Virus record (IMG/VR): IMGVR_UViG_3300037502_002001
Location: 1 to 39,648 of that record
Origin: a virus
Reading direction: 5' to 3' (one strand)
Length of the DNA: 39,648 nucleotides
Position 1 is the first letter of the stretch, and every line of letters begins with the position of its first letter. Shown piece after piece: positions 10,301-18,600 of this stretch. The position numbers and the translations under genes are program-made. Under the pieces are notes generated by a model. It ran no database searches. It was given only the letters and a program-made list of their open reading frames with translations, and was not told the origin of the DNA.

Positions 10301-13300
10301 ATCTTAGGTACTTTGTTCATACCGCTTGGCATCAAAATAGCCATTCCATCAGCAAAGAAAGAACCTGCGTTTAGTTTTATTTGTCCTCTTACCTTATCTC
10401 TATATGAATTATAAGTAGCGGCTTGTTGAGTTGTAACCTCTCCCTTTATACCAGGGAAAATAGTTTTCATTATAGAAGTAGCTAGCTCTTTAAAAGGAGC
10501 AAATCTATTTTCAGCTAATGTTTTTGTTGAGTTTATATTTTTTGTTCTGTCTTGGTTAAACTGTTCAACAGATTGACCAGGAGCCTGATATAATACTTTT
10601 CCGTCTTTGGTTGTTACTTTGTTTACATTTAAGTTTCTGGCAGCAATATCAGTAGCCTTATCAGAAGAAATAATTCCGTTGGTTGTGGACTGTTCATTTA
10701 CTTTGTTTACTAGAGTTTCACTAGCTTTTGTAAACCCTTCAACCAAAGGATTGAACCCTTTAACCATAAGCTCACCAGTAGTTGCATCTACCTTATAAGT
10801 CACATCAGTGTTTACTTCTCCGTTGTTTTCTACAAGATAAAATTCTTCTCCGTTATTTGCTGCACGTTGTTCAACGTTAAGTCTTTCTAACTCTGGACCC
10901 TGTTCAGTAGGAGTAAATACCAATGGGTCTACTGGAGTATTTTTATAAAGTTGCTCACCGAGTTTATTACCAGCTGCTGTTCTTGGCATCGACTCAATAG
11001 TGTTTTTAATCAACATGTGAACTTCTTCCAAAACAGGATTTGTTCCAAACTGAGCAATGTGTTCTCTGAACTTCTTATCGGTCATGATAAGATAACCAAA
11101 GTTCTGAGGAGCAGCCATAAATGCAACCGTCAATCCAAGTTGTGCCATACTCTTAGTAACTTGGTCTACGTCCTTACCGTAAGCATCTTCAAATGCCCCA
11201 ACCAGGTCGTAACCATTCTCTGTCATTATATTGGCTACTTCTCCAGAAACGTCTGCTACAAATTCACCAGAAGTACCAGAAAGCCATCTTCCTAGTGCGT
11301 ATGATAATTTTCCATATTTACCTGAAAACTTCTCTAATCCTTTTCCTACAAATCTATCAAAACCTCTTTCAGATACCGATTCCGCGATTCCCGTTGTAAA
11401 ACTTTGGTCGGCTAATTCAAAAGCTGCACCTTGCAAGAGTGTAGGTAGAGAACGCTCAAACAAACTAACCCCAAATTTACCAGCACGACCTGCCCTTGTG
11501 GTCATATATAACTTAGCCGCATCGTAGTATTTGTTAGTTGTGGCTAATTTTGCTACACCACCAACAAGTCTACTAGTTAATCCAATATCAACCATAACGT
11601 TGATAAGGTTTCCTGCGCTTCCGCCTAAACTTTCAGACAAAGTTTCTTCTGTGGCAGCAACTTGAGCAGGAGTCAACTGAACACCCTTTGAGTTAAAGTA
11701 GTCAGCCATTTCGTTAACTTGCTGAACTCGGCTTCTTACTGTGTTTTTATCTGTGAATAGTTTTACAACATACAAATCTTCAGATATACCTTCAGCAAAT
11801 CTTGTTAAGGCGTCTGTTTGTTTTTTGAAAACATCTTCGTTTGTATAAATTGCTCTGTTTATTGTTAATAGTTTTCCATAGTTGTTGGCTCTTTCATCTA
11901 ACAATTTGTTAAATCTATTATTTAATTTGATTGCCTTTTCTACTTCTACTGAACTATTTAGTCCTGTTCGAGTTTGTAATGGTCCAGCTTTAGTAAGACT
12001 ATATCCTGAACGAGTTGCTTCTTGTTGTGCCTTTTTTATTTGTTCATCCAAGTAATCTATCTTATTCCACAACAAGTTTCTGTCGTTAATCATAACAGAA
12101 CGAGTCATTGGTCCTTGATTTCCAGTGGCAAAATATTTATTTTGTGCAGCTTGAATACCGTTATCTAAGTTTTCTTTTTCTGTTTCTGTGACTTGTTCTA
12201 ACTTTCCGCTAATTGGATTAAATAGTGCGTCTGGAGCAAGACCTGAATTTTTTCTCATCTGAGCCGCTTCAGCTTGAAGAATCTTGACTTTATTGTTTAT
12301 ATCTGATATTTTTTTCTTTGCCTCTTCTGGATTTCCATATTCTGTAGCAAAAGCATTGCTGTATAATTCACTTATGAGTTTTTCTATCTGGTCATTTTTC
12401 TGAGCAATTTTCTTTTCGTCTTCAGTTAAAATACTCTTACTTCTATTCTCTAGTTCATCTAAATAATTTGAATTTTTAACTAAATTATCTTGTAATTTTT
12501 TATCTGCTTGTTTATCTAAGAATAATTCTTTTAGTTTCTTTGTATTTTCTGATATCTCATCTACTACTGGTTCTGATTTACCTAGCTCTTCAGATTCATA
12601 AAATATTCTTTCTTCTTCTTCCCTTTTTTGAGCAAGTAATATTTCTTCTTTTTTCCTTTTTTTAGTAATTTCATCGTCTCCATCTAAAATAGGTTCGGGA
12701 GGAGTACGCATACCCATTATATCTTTTAGATACTTTTTATAATCTGCGTAAGTTATTTGATATCCGCCCTCTACAGGTGTTCCTATTTCTTCTTCTTGGT
12801 ATTCTCCATAAACTAATTTAGGTATAGCTATTCTCTCTTTTACCACAACAGACGCTTCTTCGTCTCCAAGCATTTCTGCATTGTATACCATCTCTTGAAG
12901 TTCCTCTTCTGTAACTCCGTCAAAATGCTTTTGCATCGTAGATGTACGAGCATCTTCTTTTGCTTTTATTAAGTTTTGTAATGGAGCTTTTTCTGCAACA
13001 GACATTGCTGGTAAAACTTTTGCTGTCTGTTGTTTTTGTTGAATAGCAACTTTTTCAAAATCTCTAGGTTGACCTTGTAGTGCACCACTAAATTCAGTGT
13101 TTCTTAAAATACCGAATGCTTTGATTGGTTCTTGATAAACATCAAAAAAAGCTTTTTGTTTTTCAACGACTTGATTATAAGCAGGAGTTGCCTCTGGTGT
13201 AGTACTAGGAATAGTTAAGTTATCTCTAAGTTCAGCAGCGTTTTTAGCTACTTTGCCGTCTGGTAATACTACACCTTTTCCTTTATTTAAAGTGTTAAAA

Positions 13301-13395
13301 AGATTCTCGTAATTAAAGGGTTGTGGGCCTGGAGTTGGACCTACTTGTTGGTCAGCTTGTGATGAAAATGAGTTGTTAAGCAATTCTTCTGCCAT
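4315..13395 (-). CDS. Giant polyvalent virion protein with two zinc-metallopeptidase (HExxH) motifs
   Basis: At 3026 aa this is the largest gene in the window. The N-terminal 600 residues are charged and helical, with long coiled-coil stretches. Around 1370-1500 is a module of the polyvalent-protein type: RIGEIGAQTN, then EILESTGWFRAADGSFKYN, ending in LSHEVQHAIQKIEGWQGG with HEVQH at 1492-1496. A second motif HEIVH lies at 1865-1869, followed by TSEYFARGFERFL, which could supply a third zinc ligand (Glu). From about 2230 the C-terminal part (LLTPNSGMVNIAANTVKS; FLGSADALFKNTAYFGALYE) resembles the LPD38-like membrane-interacting region of large polyvalent proteins. Such proteins are packaged and injected with the DNA. 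Role inferred: internal or ejected virion protein, possibly cleaving host or capsid proteins. Neighbouring internal-protein genes support this. Confidence 0.75.
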   Translation of the reverse strand: MAEELLNNSFSSQADQQVGPTPGPQPFNYENLFNTLNKGKGVVLPDGKVAKNAAELRDNLTIPSTTPEATPAYNQVVEKQKAFFDVYQEPIKAFGILRNTEFSGALQGQPRDFEKVAIQQKQQTAKVLPAMSVAEKAPLQNLIKAKEDARTSTMQKHFDGVTEEELQEMVYNAEMLGDEEASVVVKERIAIPKLVYGEYQEEEIGTPVEGGYQITYADYKKYLKDIMGMRTPPEPILDGDDEITKKRKKEEILLAQKREEEERIFYESEELGKSEPVVDEISENTKKLKELFLDKQADKKLQDNLVKNSNYLDELENRSKSILTEDEKKIAQKNDQIEKLISELYSNAFATEYGNPEEAKKKISDINNKVKILQAEAAQMRKNSGLAPDALFNPISGKLEQVTETEKENLDNGIQAAQNKYFATGNQGPMTRSVMINDRNLLWNKIDYLDEQIKKAQQEATRSGYSLTKAGPLQTRTGLNSSVEVEKAIKLNNRFNKLLDERANNYGKLLTINRAIYTNEDVFKKQTDALTRFAEGISEDLYVVKLFTDKNTVRSRVQQVNEMADYFNSKGVQLTPAQVAATEETLSESLGGSAGNLINVMVDIGLTSRLVGGVAKLATTNKYYDAAKLYMTTRAGRAGKFGVSLFERSLPTLLQGAAFELADQSFTTGIAESVSERGFDRFVGKGLEKFSGKYGKLSYALGRWLSGTSGEFVADVSGEVANIMTENGYDLVGAFEDAYGKDVDQVTKSMAQLGLTVAFMAAPQNFGYLIMTDKKFREHIAQFGTNPVLEEVHMLIKNTIESMPRTAAGNKLGEQLYKNTPVDPLVFTPTEQGPELERLNVEQRAANNGEEFYLVENNGEVNTDVTYKVDATTGELMVKGFNPLVEGFTKASETLVNKVNEQSTTNGIISSDKATDIAARNLNVNKVTTKDGKVLYQAPGQSVEQFNQDRTKNINSTKTLAENRFAPFKELATSIMKTIFPGIKGEVTTQQAATYNSYRDKVRGQIKLNAGSFFADGMAILMPSGMNKVPKISDFVAPLLEAFSKTGRVIRVAEEGSTETSRSVSLNSVLDSIVDSEFFQERFGNTADALNHAKTLLSDLLLNDKAIIESVLKDSTKVKDFLKFRENFNKFVAKNYTGAASYTSNQSFYRNQMPDTLIKSREEEFEMTKKEQKAERDKRDDIGRVLSAAGIPVNAKNIESVRYLNGDVTAQQLLDTADVDTTGMSEADMEARANAEARDIDIRKFGEAVKNRKENEKRRKQNIKTLTNALSTKFGMNLFQSFRDSGLLNGLNVFSKRRAVAQVMNRIIESAATRAGVTAEQFLNEMLEFEKMKEEEFNKLYQTNPNAKVYFQRIGEIGAQTNIEIQQNLDLAKRLEKEGKTEQEILESTGWFRAADGSFKYNYIQPRNTLNENIMKKLSEVTDFDSKLIPLQQVFSQGELFSIYPDLKDISVIFYSDADSKSIGDFDPISKDISVNLANAYSLFALERILSHEVQHAIQKIEGWQGGGQPEEFVDSKFEDINSYVDELVVSFKETGKVPVDLNPMVVLAAKSFITGGKDGLFTSTVKQASEVSKVFNSLISKELTKEEAVQQLSPYTTLSESELSKVLDNVAEINPDYQHILTILDAINENSIYESLYGEREARGVENLSDVRLRMSLLQRFLNSLPKSDSYSEISNRINNLFSRYTQFLSDGKKAIEEMNKVGLSELEISHLNGIFVDDTFNKLANLPFSVYAISKKPILKSTKELVDSIITIKQDLAKEYYSILNDSVDLIKPSLISLTDNQLLNGEAPIFRVPFTREPISRKKFDSDYNSYIKERNSVLEGQKTMQEQSSILFQGAKGAAVISDTKSIIYALTNPDVSTPIHEIVHVYEKYLTPEEKAQILEATGETEWSVNTSEYFARGFERFLYDGEAPSEGLIAMFNKFREWLLEIYNSLTSSEIDVKLTPQVKDIYAAMLGEPRVEQKVEPAMAAPQTFTNELSTFIGERRSQGLSDDQIYQGLLEAGFKLEDLEPFFDTATRRTVESNLDPDSPFRAESVMMADEASGNYVKRTADELLKEVNSMSAEEQEAVLDSIAENSMMDVAVYKLIQDIITKQQKGEDITSDYERLVAIGTNLGRALQRFTELRKRSMSLRTESLIRKFEQDKKRTIPQAIKERLKTISTQFDKKKEEYEKARQLAGENASAISPIDSRYTNMELFKKLERELEGLAETYAKLSAPYVDKASYSKTAKTLIQGNLLTPNSGMVNIAANTVKSILNVPVNIISSIISKFFPGTTSTYRGLGYYGAALKYGFMQGGRNAARIIRKGNIPETIQTLETQNGFNGFRSLSQLLGSLIDAARGESSEEIATKYGYSLNQAGKIPNKEKAIKAWEGIVGLPAELMFRFLGSADALFKNTAYFGALYEQAMIEVAAGRLDKSDVDNFIKLNSDFTNDVAKNEALRFVYANRTPVSKFIGGALNIKSTDNVFVKAGKLVGSGVIPYVNVPTNIISEYAQFMMPEYGGIMSSIYTKQALDSKKKMDSAKNPQNKLKAEAEMLTNRRRAEEAAARAAVGLGLSMLIKTFVDSGAISASAQDEDEKRKDFIYRFERPYSINLSLLERARKGENDGFWRPGDAIIDYRFLGVIGGMMFISAKEARNAEKEKRKETATASLWNQLDNIPLPNLKETLQYVIEQSFLRGLNQMMQAFDPRQADRGGVERAGTGLLTTLSAAILPNSFSIIDRMNRTYVPEFDSPYEWGEKIKYDFINKLKERWPFDDPNSLPAKVDPFGKRILQTPEDRNAFIYNTFDITKFTKALGGKGDITWEMLVMAAVKKGGDVTAMPSNPSPEITPIAGPKYSMSQQEYQAYAIALGEARRRIVNGFIQGTDIKEFISPDSELNRQTGPDLNTPLGYYLLGKTLSKLYSAGDAVLFNEKRAIINEQRRKLAIERPEEFQALVEREKNSIYGEAISELYSDPELENYKQYLGNINLQAPSLENLEEIKFDFDKGKEILEMTKPNQGEEGVSGELTDFNKKWLESINKKKGIKK

Positions 13396-13399
13396 AATA

Positions 13400-13407
13400 C
13401 AAATATA
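13400..13407 (-). promoter_or_regulatory. Promoter -7 box TATATTTG before the giant gene
   Basis: On the minus strand TTTGCTATATTTGTATTATG places TATATTTG only a few bases before the ATG at 13,395. Transcription from it would give an almost leaderless message. No good -33 element is seen. Confidence 0.42.
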
Positions 13408-13447
13408 GCAAAAATTGCTGAATTAGTTGCTATTTGAGGCAAAAGTG

Positions 13448-14920
13448 TTATAGTCCTTGATTAATCAATTCGTTAAATGGAGCTTCAGTCCCAGAAGCAT
13501 TTGCCTTACGAACAGCGTTTCTTAATCTAGATATACTTTTTTGCATTGCTTCTCTTCCAGACTTGTCTGTTACAGAATTAACAAATCCTGTTTCTAGGTC
13601 TCCAGAAAGCTCTCTGTAGTAGTCTGCGTTTGTTACTTCTTGTTCAGCTCCTATTCTCATCAATTTACCAAACGCAAACGGTGCATACTGAACTTTTCCA
13701 TACTGCGCTGAGGATGCCTCTTTTGTTGCTACTCGTTTAACTCCTCCTTCTTCTACGTACGGAAGTACACTTACATAATTTAATTTTATTTCAGAAGAAG
13801 AAGTACTACCCATCGACTTACCATTACTAGCAGTTACCCAGCTTTTGCTCGGCAATACTCTAAAGGAAACATCCTTAACTGAGCCAAATGGAATAGCATA
13901 CGGAGAATCAACACTATTTGTAATACCGCCCTTGACATTTGTTGCCGATACATTTACGCTAGTTTGTGCTCCAGAGAATGTATAACTTTTTTGTTTTTCG
14001 GTGTTTACATTTATAGTAGTATTAGAAACAGGCGAAAACTTAACAACACCTTCTTTTATTTTGTTATTAGGTCTTACAATTTTGTCTATAAATTCTTTTT
14101 CTATCTCTTCTGGAGTTTTTCCTTCAAGATTATATTCGTCAATAAATTGTGCAGCAACTGCTGTGTTTTCTAAAAGAGTTTTTGCTACTCCAGGAACAGT
14201 TACTTTTGGAGTAATGGGATTTCCTGCTGCGTCTTTTAAAGTGGCTAAATATTTAGCTTCTTCTTCTGTTTCAGGAATACCGTAAGCAACTTCTCTAACT
14301 ATTCCTCCTGGTTTAGCTGGGTCAGGATATTCTGTTTTTCCGATTACAATCTTATTACCGTCTATTAAATTTTTAGCTGCTTTGTTCAAGTCATACTTAT
14401 CAACAGTCATAAATTCAATACTTCCGTCATCTGCGTAATCAAAAAACATGTTTCTTTGAATTCCGTTTGCTTTTAGGGCTTGAATATAATCAGCCGTACT
14501 TGCTGATTTTAGTATTAAGTCTGCGGCTTCTTTTTGGTTTTTAAATAAGTATTTATTTCCAGTAGCAGCTTCTCTTTTCATTTCCTGAAGCTCAAAGAAA
14601 GTCTTACTTCTATTTCTAGCCTGAAGTAAATCGGTTTCATAGTCAGCTACCGCTTGATAAAATCCTTGCATGTCTTGACTTTGTTTTAATCTGAGTGCCT
14701 CATTAATAAACTTACCTGTTCTTATCCGCATAGGCTTAGCTTCAAGCTTATGTAACTTGTCACCATATTTTACACTTACCTGAGATACAATATCGTCTAT
14801 TTTATCATCTGATGCTTTTCTTTTAGCTGCGTCTAGCTGTTGTCTGTATTTATATAACGAGGTGTACTCTTTTGGAGTTCCCGTTAAACCTATTGATAAA
14901 CCTATACCTTCTAATGCCAT
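13448..14920 (-). CDS. Probable internal (cargo) virion protein, 490 aa
   Basis: The first 150 residues are helical and highly charged (SLYKYRQQLDAAKRKASDDKIDDI). The centre contains PDPAKPGGIVREVAYGIPETEEEA, and the second half is beta-rich with Ser/Thr/Val (SVNVSATNVKGGITNSV). There is no catalytic motif or signal peptide. It sits between the 239-aa Gly/Met-rich protein and the giant polyvalent gene. In crAss-like and other podoviruses, that position is held by internal cargo or ejection proteins that leave the capsid with the DNA. Assignment rests on gene order, not on a recognised domain. Confidence 0.55.
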   Translation of the reverse strand: MALEGIGLSIGLTGTPKEYTSLYKYRQQLDAAKRKASDDKIDDIVSQVSVKYGDKLHKLEAKPMRIRTGKFINEALRLKQSQDMQGFYQAVADYETDLLQARNRSKTFFELQEMKREAATGNKYLFKNQKEAADLILKSASTADYIQALKANGIQRNMFFDYADDGSIEFMTVDKYDLNKAAKNLIDGNKIVIGKTEYPDPAKPGGIVREVAYGIPETEEEAKYLATLKDAAGNPITPKVTVPGVAKTLLENTAVAAQFIDEYNLEGKTPEEIEKEFIDKIVRPNNKIKEGVVKFSPVSNTTINVNTEKQKSYTFSGAQTSVNVSATNVKGGITNSVDSPYAIPFGSVKDVSFRVLPSKSWVTASNGKSMGSTSSSEIKLNYVSVLPYVEEGGVKRVATKEASSAQYGKVQYAPFAFGKLMRIGAEQEVTNADYYRELSGDLETGFVNSVTDKSGREAMQKSISRLRNAVRKANASGTEAPFNELINQGL

Positions 14921-14930
14921 TTGTTATTAA

Positions 14931-15650
14931 TTATTGTCCCCACTGCTGGTAGCGACTTGGTGTAAACCCAGGAGCCATTTGTAATTCTTGTGCTCCCATT
15001 GGAATTGGTGAATCTGGAATATATTCTGTTGGTTTGTAGTTAAAACCAGAAACATCTTGTTTTCCTCCTCCACCTGTCATTCCCATAAAGTTAGCAGCGC
15101 TAGCTATATTAGTAAGTCCGCTAGATATAGCTGCTCCTGCTCTACGAACTGCTTCTCTCTTATCTTCTTTTGCCTGTCCTACGTCTCTCATTCCAATGTT
15201 CGTTAAGCTACTTCTAACAGAACCAAGACCCTGTAATCCCATCATACGAGCTTGATAGTCTTTTTCCATAATAGCTCTTTCTCCTTCATTTACATTCATT
15301 CCAGCCAAACGAGAAAAAATAGAACTTCCTTGCTTTGCTGTTTCTTTGAATCTGTTTTGAAGTTCAGCTATATTAGACCTGTATCTTTCACGGACAATAT
15401 CTTCTTGTTCTTGTGGAAGACCTGTTCTAAATTGTTGTTCGTATAATCCTTGTTGTTGAAGTAAAGGTCCAGCAGCAGACATGAAACTTGGGTCTGCCAT
15501 TTTTTTAGCTTTATTTAAAGCGGATATTCCTCCGATAGTTTGTGCTAAGCCTAGCACGCTTGTTCCTGCCATTCCTAACGGAGAACCCATAGAGCCTCCG
15601 CCAGAGCCTCCAGACATTCCCATCAGTAGTTGCATTGTTATTGGGTCCAT
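14931..15650 (-). CDS. Probable internal/ejection virion protein, Gly/Met-rich, 239 aa
   Basis: Residues 1-45 are rich in Gly, Met and Ser (LLMGMSGGSGGGSMGSPLGM) and could insert in a membrane. Residues about 60-170 are a charged amphipathic helix region (EQEDIVRERYRSNIAELQNR; EKDYQARMMGLQGLGSVR), and the C-terminus is Pro/Gln-rich. This pattern, a glycine-rich hydrophobic start followed by long helices, is typical of small ejection proteins of podoviruses. A near-consensus promoter lies just upstream (15,663-15,694). Gene order (muzzle, this gene, 490-aa gene, giant gene) supports a DNA-ejection role. No specific family recognised. Confidence 0.55.
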   Translation of the reverse strand: MDPITMQLLMGMSGGSGGGSMGSPLGMAGTSVLGLAQTIGGISALNKAKKMADPSFMSAAGPLLQQQGLYEQQFRTGLPQEQEDIVRERYRSNIAELQNRFKETAKQGSSIFSRLAGMNVNEGERAIMEKDYQARMMGLQGLGSVRSSLTNIGMRDVGQAKEDKREAVRRAGAAISSGLTNIASAANFMGMTGGGGKQDVSGFNYKPTEYIPDSPIPMGAQELQMAPGFTPSRYQQWGQ

Positions 15651-15662
15651 AGTGTTATATTA

Positions 15663-15694
15663 CAAAGTTAATGATTTTTTATTTCCTATACAAT
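15663..15694 (-). promoter_or_regulatory. Bacteroidetes-type promoter for the internal-protein genes
   Basis: On the minus strand an ATTG (15,691-15,694) is followed by 20 nt and TAACTTTG (15,663-15,670), matching -33 TTG and -7 TAnnTTTG at normal spacing. The box ends 12 nt before the ATG of the 239-aa gene. Confidence 0.55.
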
Positions 15695-18600
15695 CTGTGG
15701 TTTGGTCTATATTTTATGATGTAGTTTAGTAGTTTCTGAGCGCCGCCCGCCAAGAAAGTAAACTTAATCTTTAAATATCTACCCCACAATCTACTAGAAT
15801 CTCCACTATTTACACCACTTAGCGTAGAATCATTTTTGATTGGTGCATAGTAGTAATCTTCTAATTCTTCAAACTCACCTTGTGTCAAGAATGAAACGTG
15901 GTCTCGTGTAGAAAAATCTAAACGATACGGAGTTGTTCCAGTAACAACCTGAACTGCTTCAAAATTTTTGCTCAAGTTTAAGTCATAATTCATAACACTT
16001 GTGATGTTTCCATTAAATCCTGTTCCATAATAATTCATTTCGTCTCCTTTGTCGTGCACCCAAATTTGATTTTCTGCATCTGGTTTAGTAGAATAAAATG
16101 TATTTAAGAAAGGCATGTAAATGTTCGGATAATAAGAATGGAAAGAAATAAATCCATTTTTTAGTTCATCAAACACAAGTGTAAATAAAGTAAAATATTG
16201 AGGATGAGTAGTTACACTCAACTGGTTCCAATAAGTAGTCCAAGCTGCTCCTACGCCAGGTTCAAACTCGTCGCTACTTACTGTAAAGTTAGATTTAGCA
16301 CTATACACATACGAAAGTCCATTTGGTTGTTTTGGAGCAATTGCTTTTGTATTTTTAACCAACTGACCAGTAGTGTAAGTTCCTCCATCAGGATACTCAA
16401 CTATAGAAGTGTTAATTGCCTTGAAGGTATAAATAATTTCGTTATATTTGTCGTTCCACACCCCGTGAACTCCTTCGCCCGAAATATGCTGAAACTTGTC
16501 TCTTAGCCAATTTGCTTTGGTTTGTAAGAAAGACGCTAGTCCTCTGTCGGAAATTACAGATATTCCATCTCCTCCTAATCTAACCATTTTTCTTAATTGG
16601 TCGTTATACCAATAAAGATTATCTTTTCCATTAGCAGTTCTTCCTTTTACAACTGACCATTTTTTATCGCAACCAATTGACGTAAGTTCTACGCCAGGTG
16701 CGCCTAATATTGAGCCTGAGCCAATAACAATATCTGTTCCGTTATTTGCGTTAATTACAGCCGCATCACTAAAGTACTGTCTTTGTACAGAACGTTGCTG
16801 AAGAGTATATAAATTTCCGTTGACAATTTCGTGAGTCGATATTTCTCCTAGCGTCAAATCTAAATCTGCATAATCAATAGGTTTGAATATTCTGTAATTA
16901 TCTTGTGTAGAGTTAATTACTTTTTTCTGAGACCACCAAATTGTAGCAGGACGCTCTCCCGTGTAGTCACTAGTTTCATCAAACCCTGTATCGGTAATGG
17001 TTCCGTCTTTTGCGTTATATCCAGTGTCGTAGTTTCGTTGTCCATGAACCTCTGGCCATTCCTCAAGGGTATTAAACAACCCAGAACCTATTGAACCTGG
17101 CGACGCTTCTAGCGCATTTGTTAAAGATACAAAATTATTATAATAATATGCCTTGTATGTATATGTCTTATTGACGTATGTTGGAAAAATATGTCCAGTC
17201 CCTGTTGGAGATTCATCGTGAGGAACAATATTCATCATTTGAATATTTCCTACGTTTTGTGAATAGAAAGAAACAATATGACCAAACCCTCTTAGTGGAG
17301 AATCATTAGAAGTTCTTCTTAAAACAAAATGAGTTTTTTGAACATATACATCTCCTCCAAACACAGATTGAACCAATACTCCATTTTGTCCTTCAGCTAA
17401 GTTGTAAACATGTCCAGTAGAATGATAAATTGTTTCGTATTTATTTTTAGGATATTTTAAATTAGCTCCTCTGTTTCTAAAAATTTGACCATAATATCCA
17501 CTGCCTCTTGTAGAAAGACCAGTTGGAATTTTTCCAACAGTAGTAAGCGCCTGAGTTAATTGAAATACATAACATGGAACTCCGTGAGATGTAAAATTAG
17601 ACGGACTTGTTACTACAATACCATTTCTTACCTCACTACCTGGTATAAAAGAAGTGTCTATTCCTCCATACTCAAATCGCTTTCCTTGTGTTGTATTAAA
17701 ACTAACATAAGCCTGATTTGAAGAAGTGTAGTATCCGCTAGTGTCTTCGTAGTTAGAACAAGCCGAAGGAGCTTGCACACCACCTGATGTAAAATACTCA
17801 GAAAATCCTTGAAAAAAATTATTTACATTTACTCTATTTAAAGCCAAAAGAGTATCTCCAGTTACGTATGAATAGTCAGTTACTCCGAAAAAATGGTCTG
17901 GAGAATAAAAATATGCAACGGTAGATTCATCTGCATCTGAAACTTGACCATAACTTAACCCAAGTGCAGTTTTGCTAGTACTTGCGGCAAAGTTGTTAGG
18001 AAAGTTTGCATAAGAAGGAACAGTCGATGCGTTTATTGATTGACTAAAAGGAACTATTGGACCTGGGGTTCCAGCGGTTGAGCTTACTCCAGGAACTATT
18101 AAACCTGTTGCCAAAACTTCGGGTATTCTTTCTGCCCTTACTATTCTTATGCTTGAGATTAATTCAAATAAAAGCTTTCCTGTATTTGGAACACTATAGT
18201 TAAGATTTATATTTCCGAACTTAGGATAATAAACATAAGTTTCGGTATTATCAGAATTTGTAAAATTACTTGTTATGTTATTTGCGGTTCTTCTGTTTGG
18301 ACTAGTTACATTAGTTGAGGTTGTGTCAAATCTAATATCGTCTACCCAATAAGGCTGGCTCCATTTACCTGTATTTTTCCACTGAACTTGAATACCAAAA
18401 CGATATGTATCGTTCATCATATAACCTGTATAGTTATACGTATTCATTGGATTTAAATATTCTCCGTAGTTTGTATCTGGATAAGAATCAGTTGCTACTT
18501 CAGAAGAAGCGGTAGTTTTAAATGTTTTTCCTACAGAAGTAATTGCTTTGTACTCAAGAGTGTGTGTTATAGCTGAGGCCCACGCACTTAAATCATAATC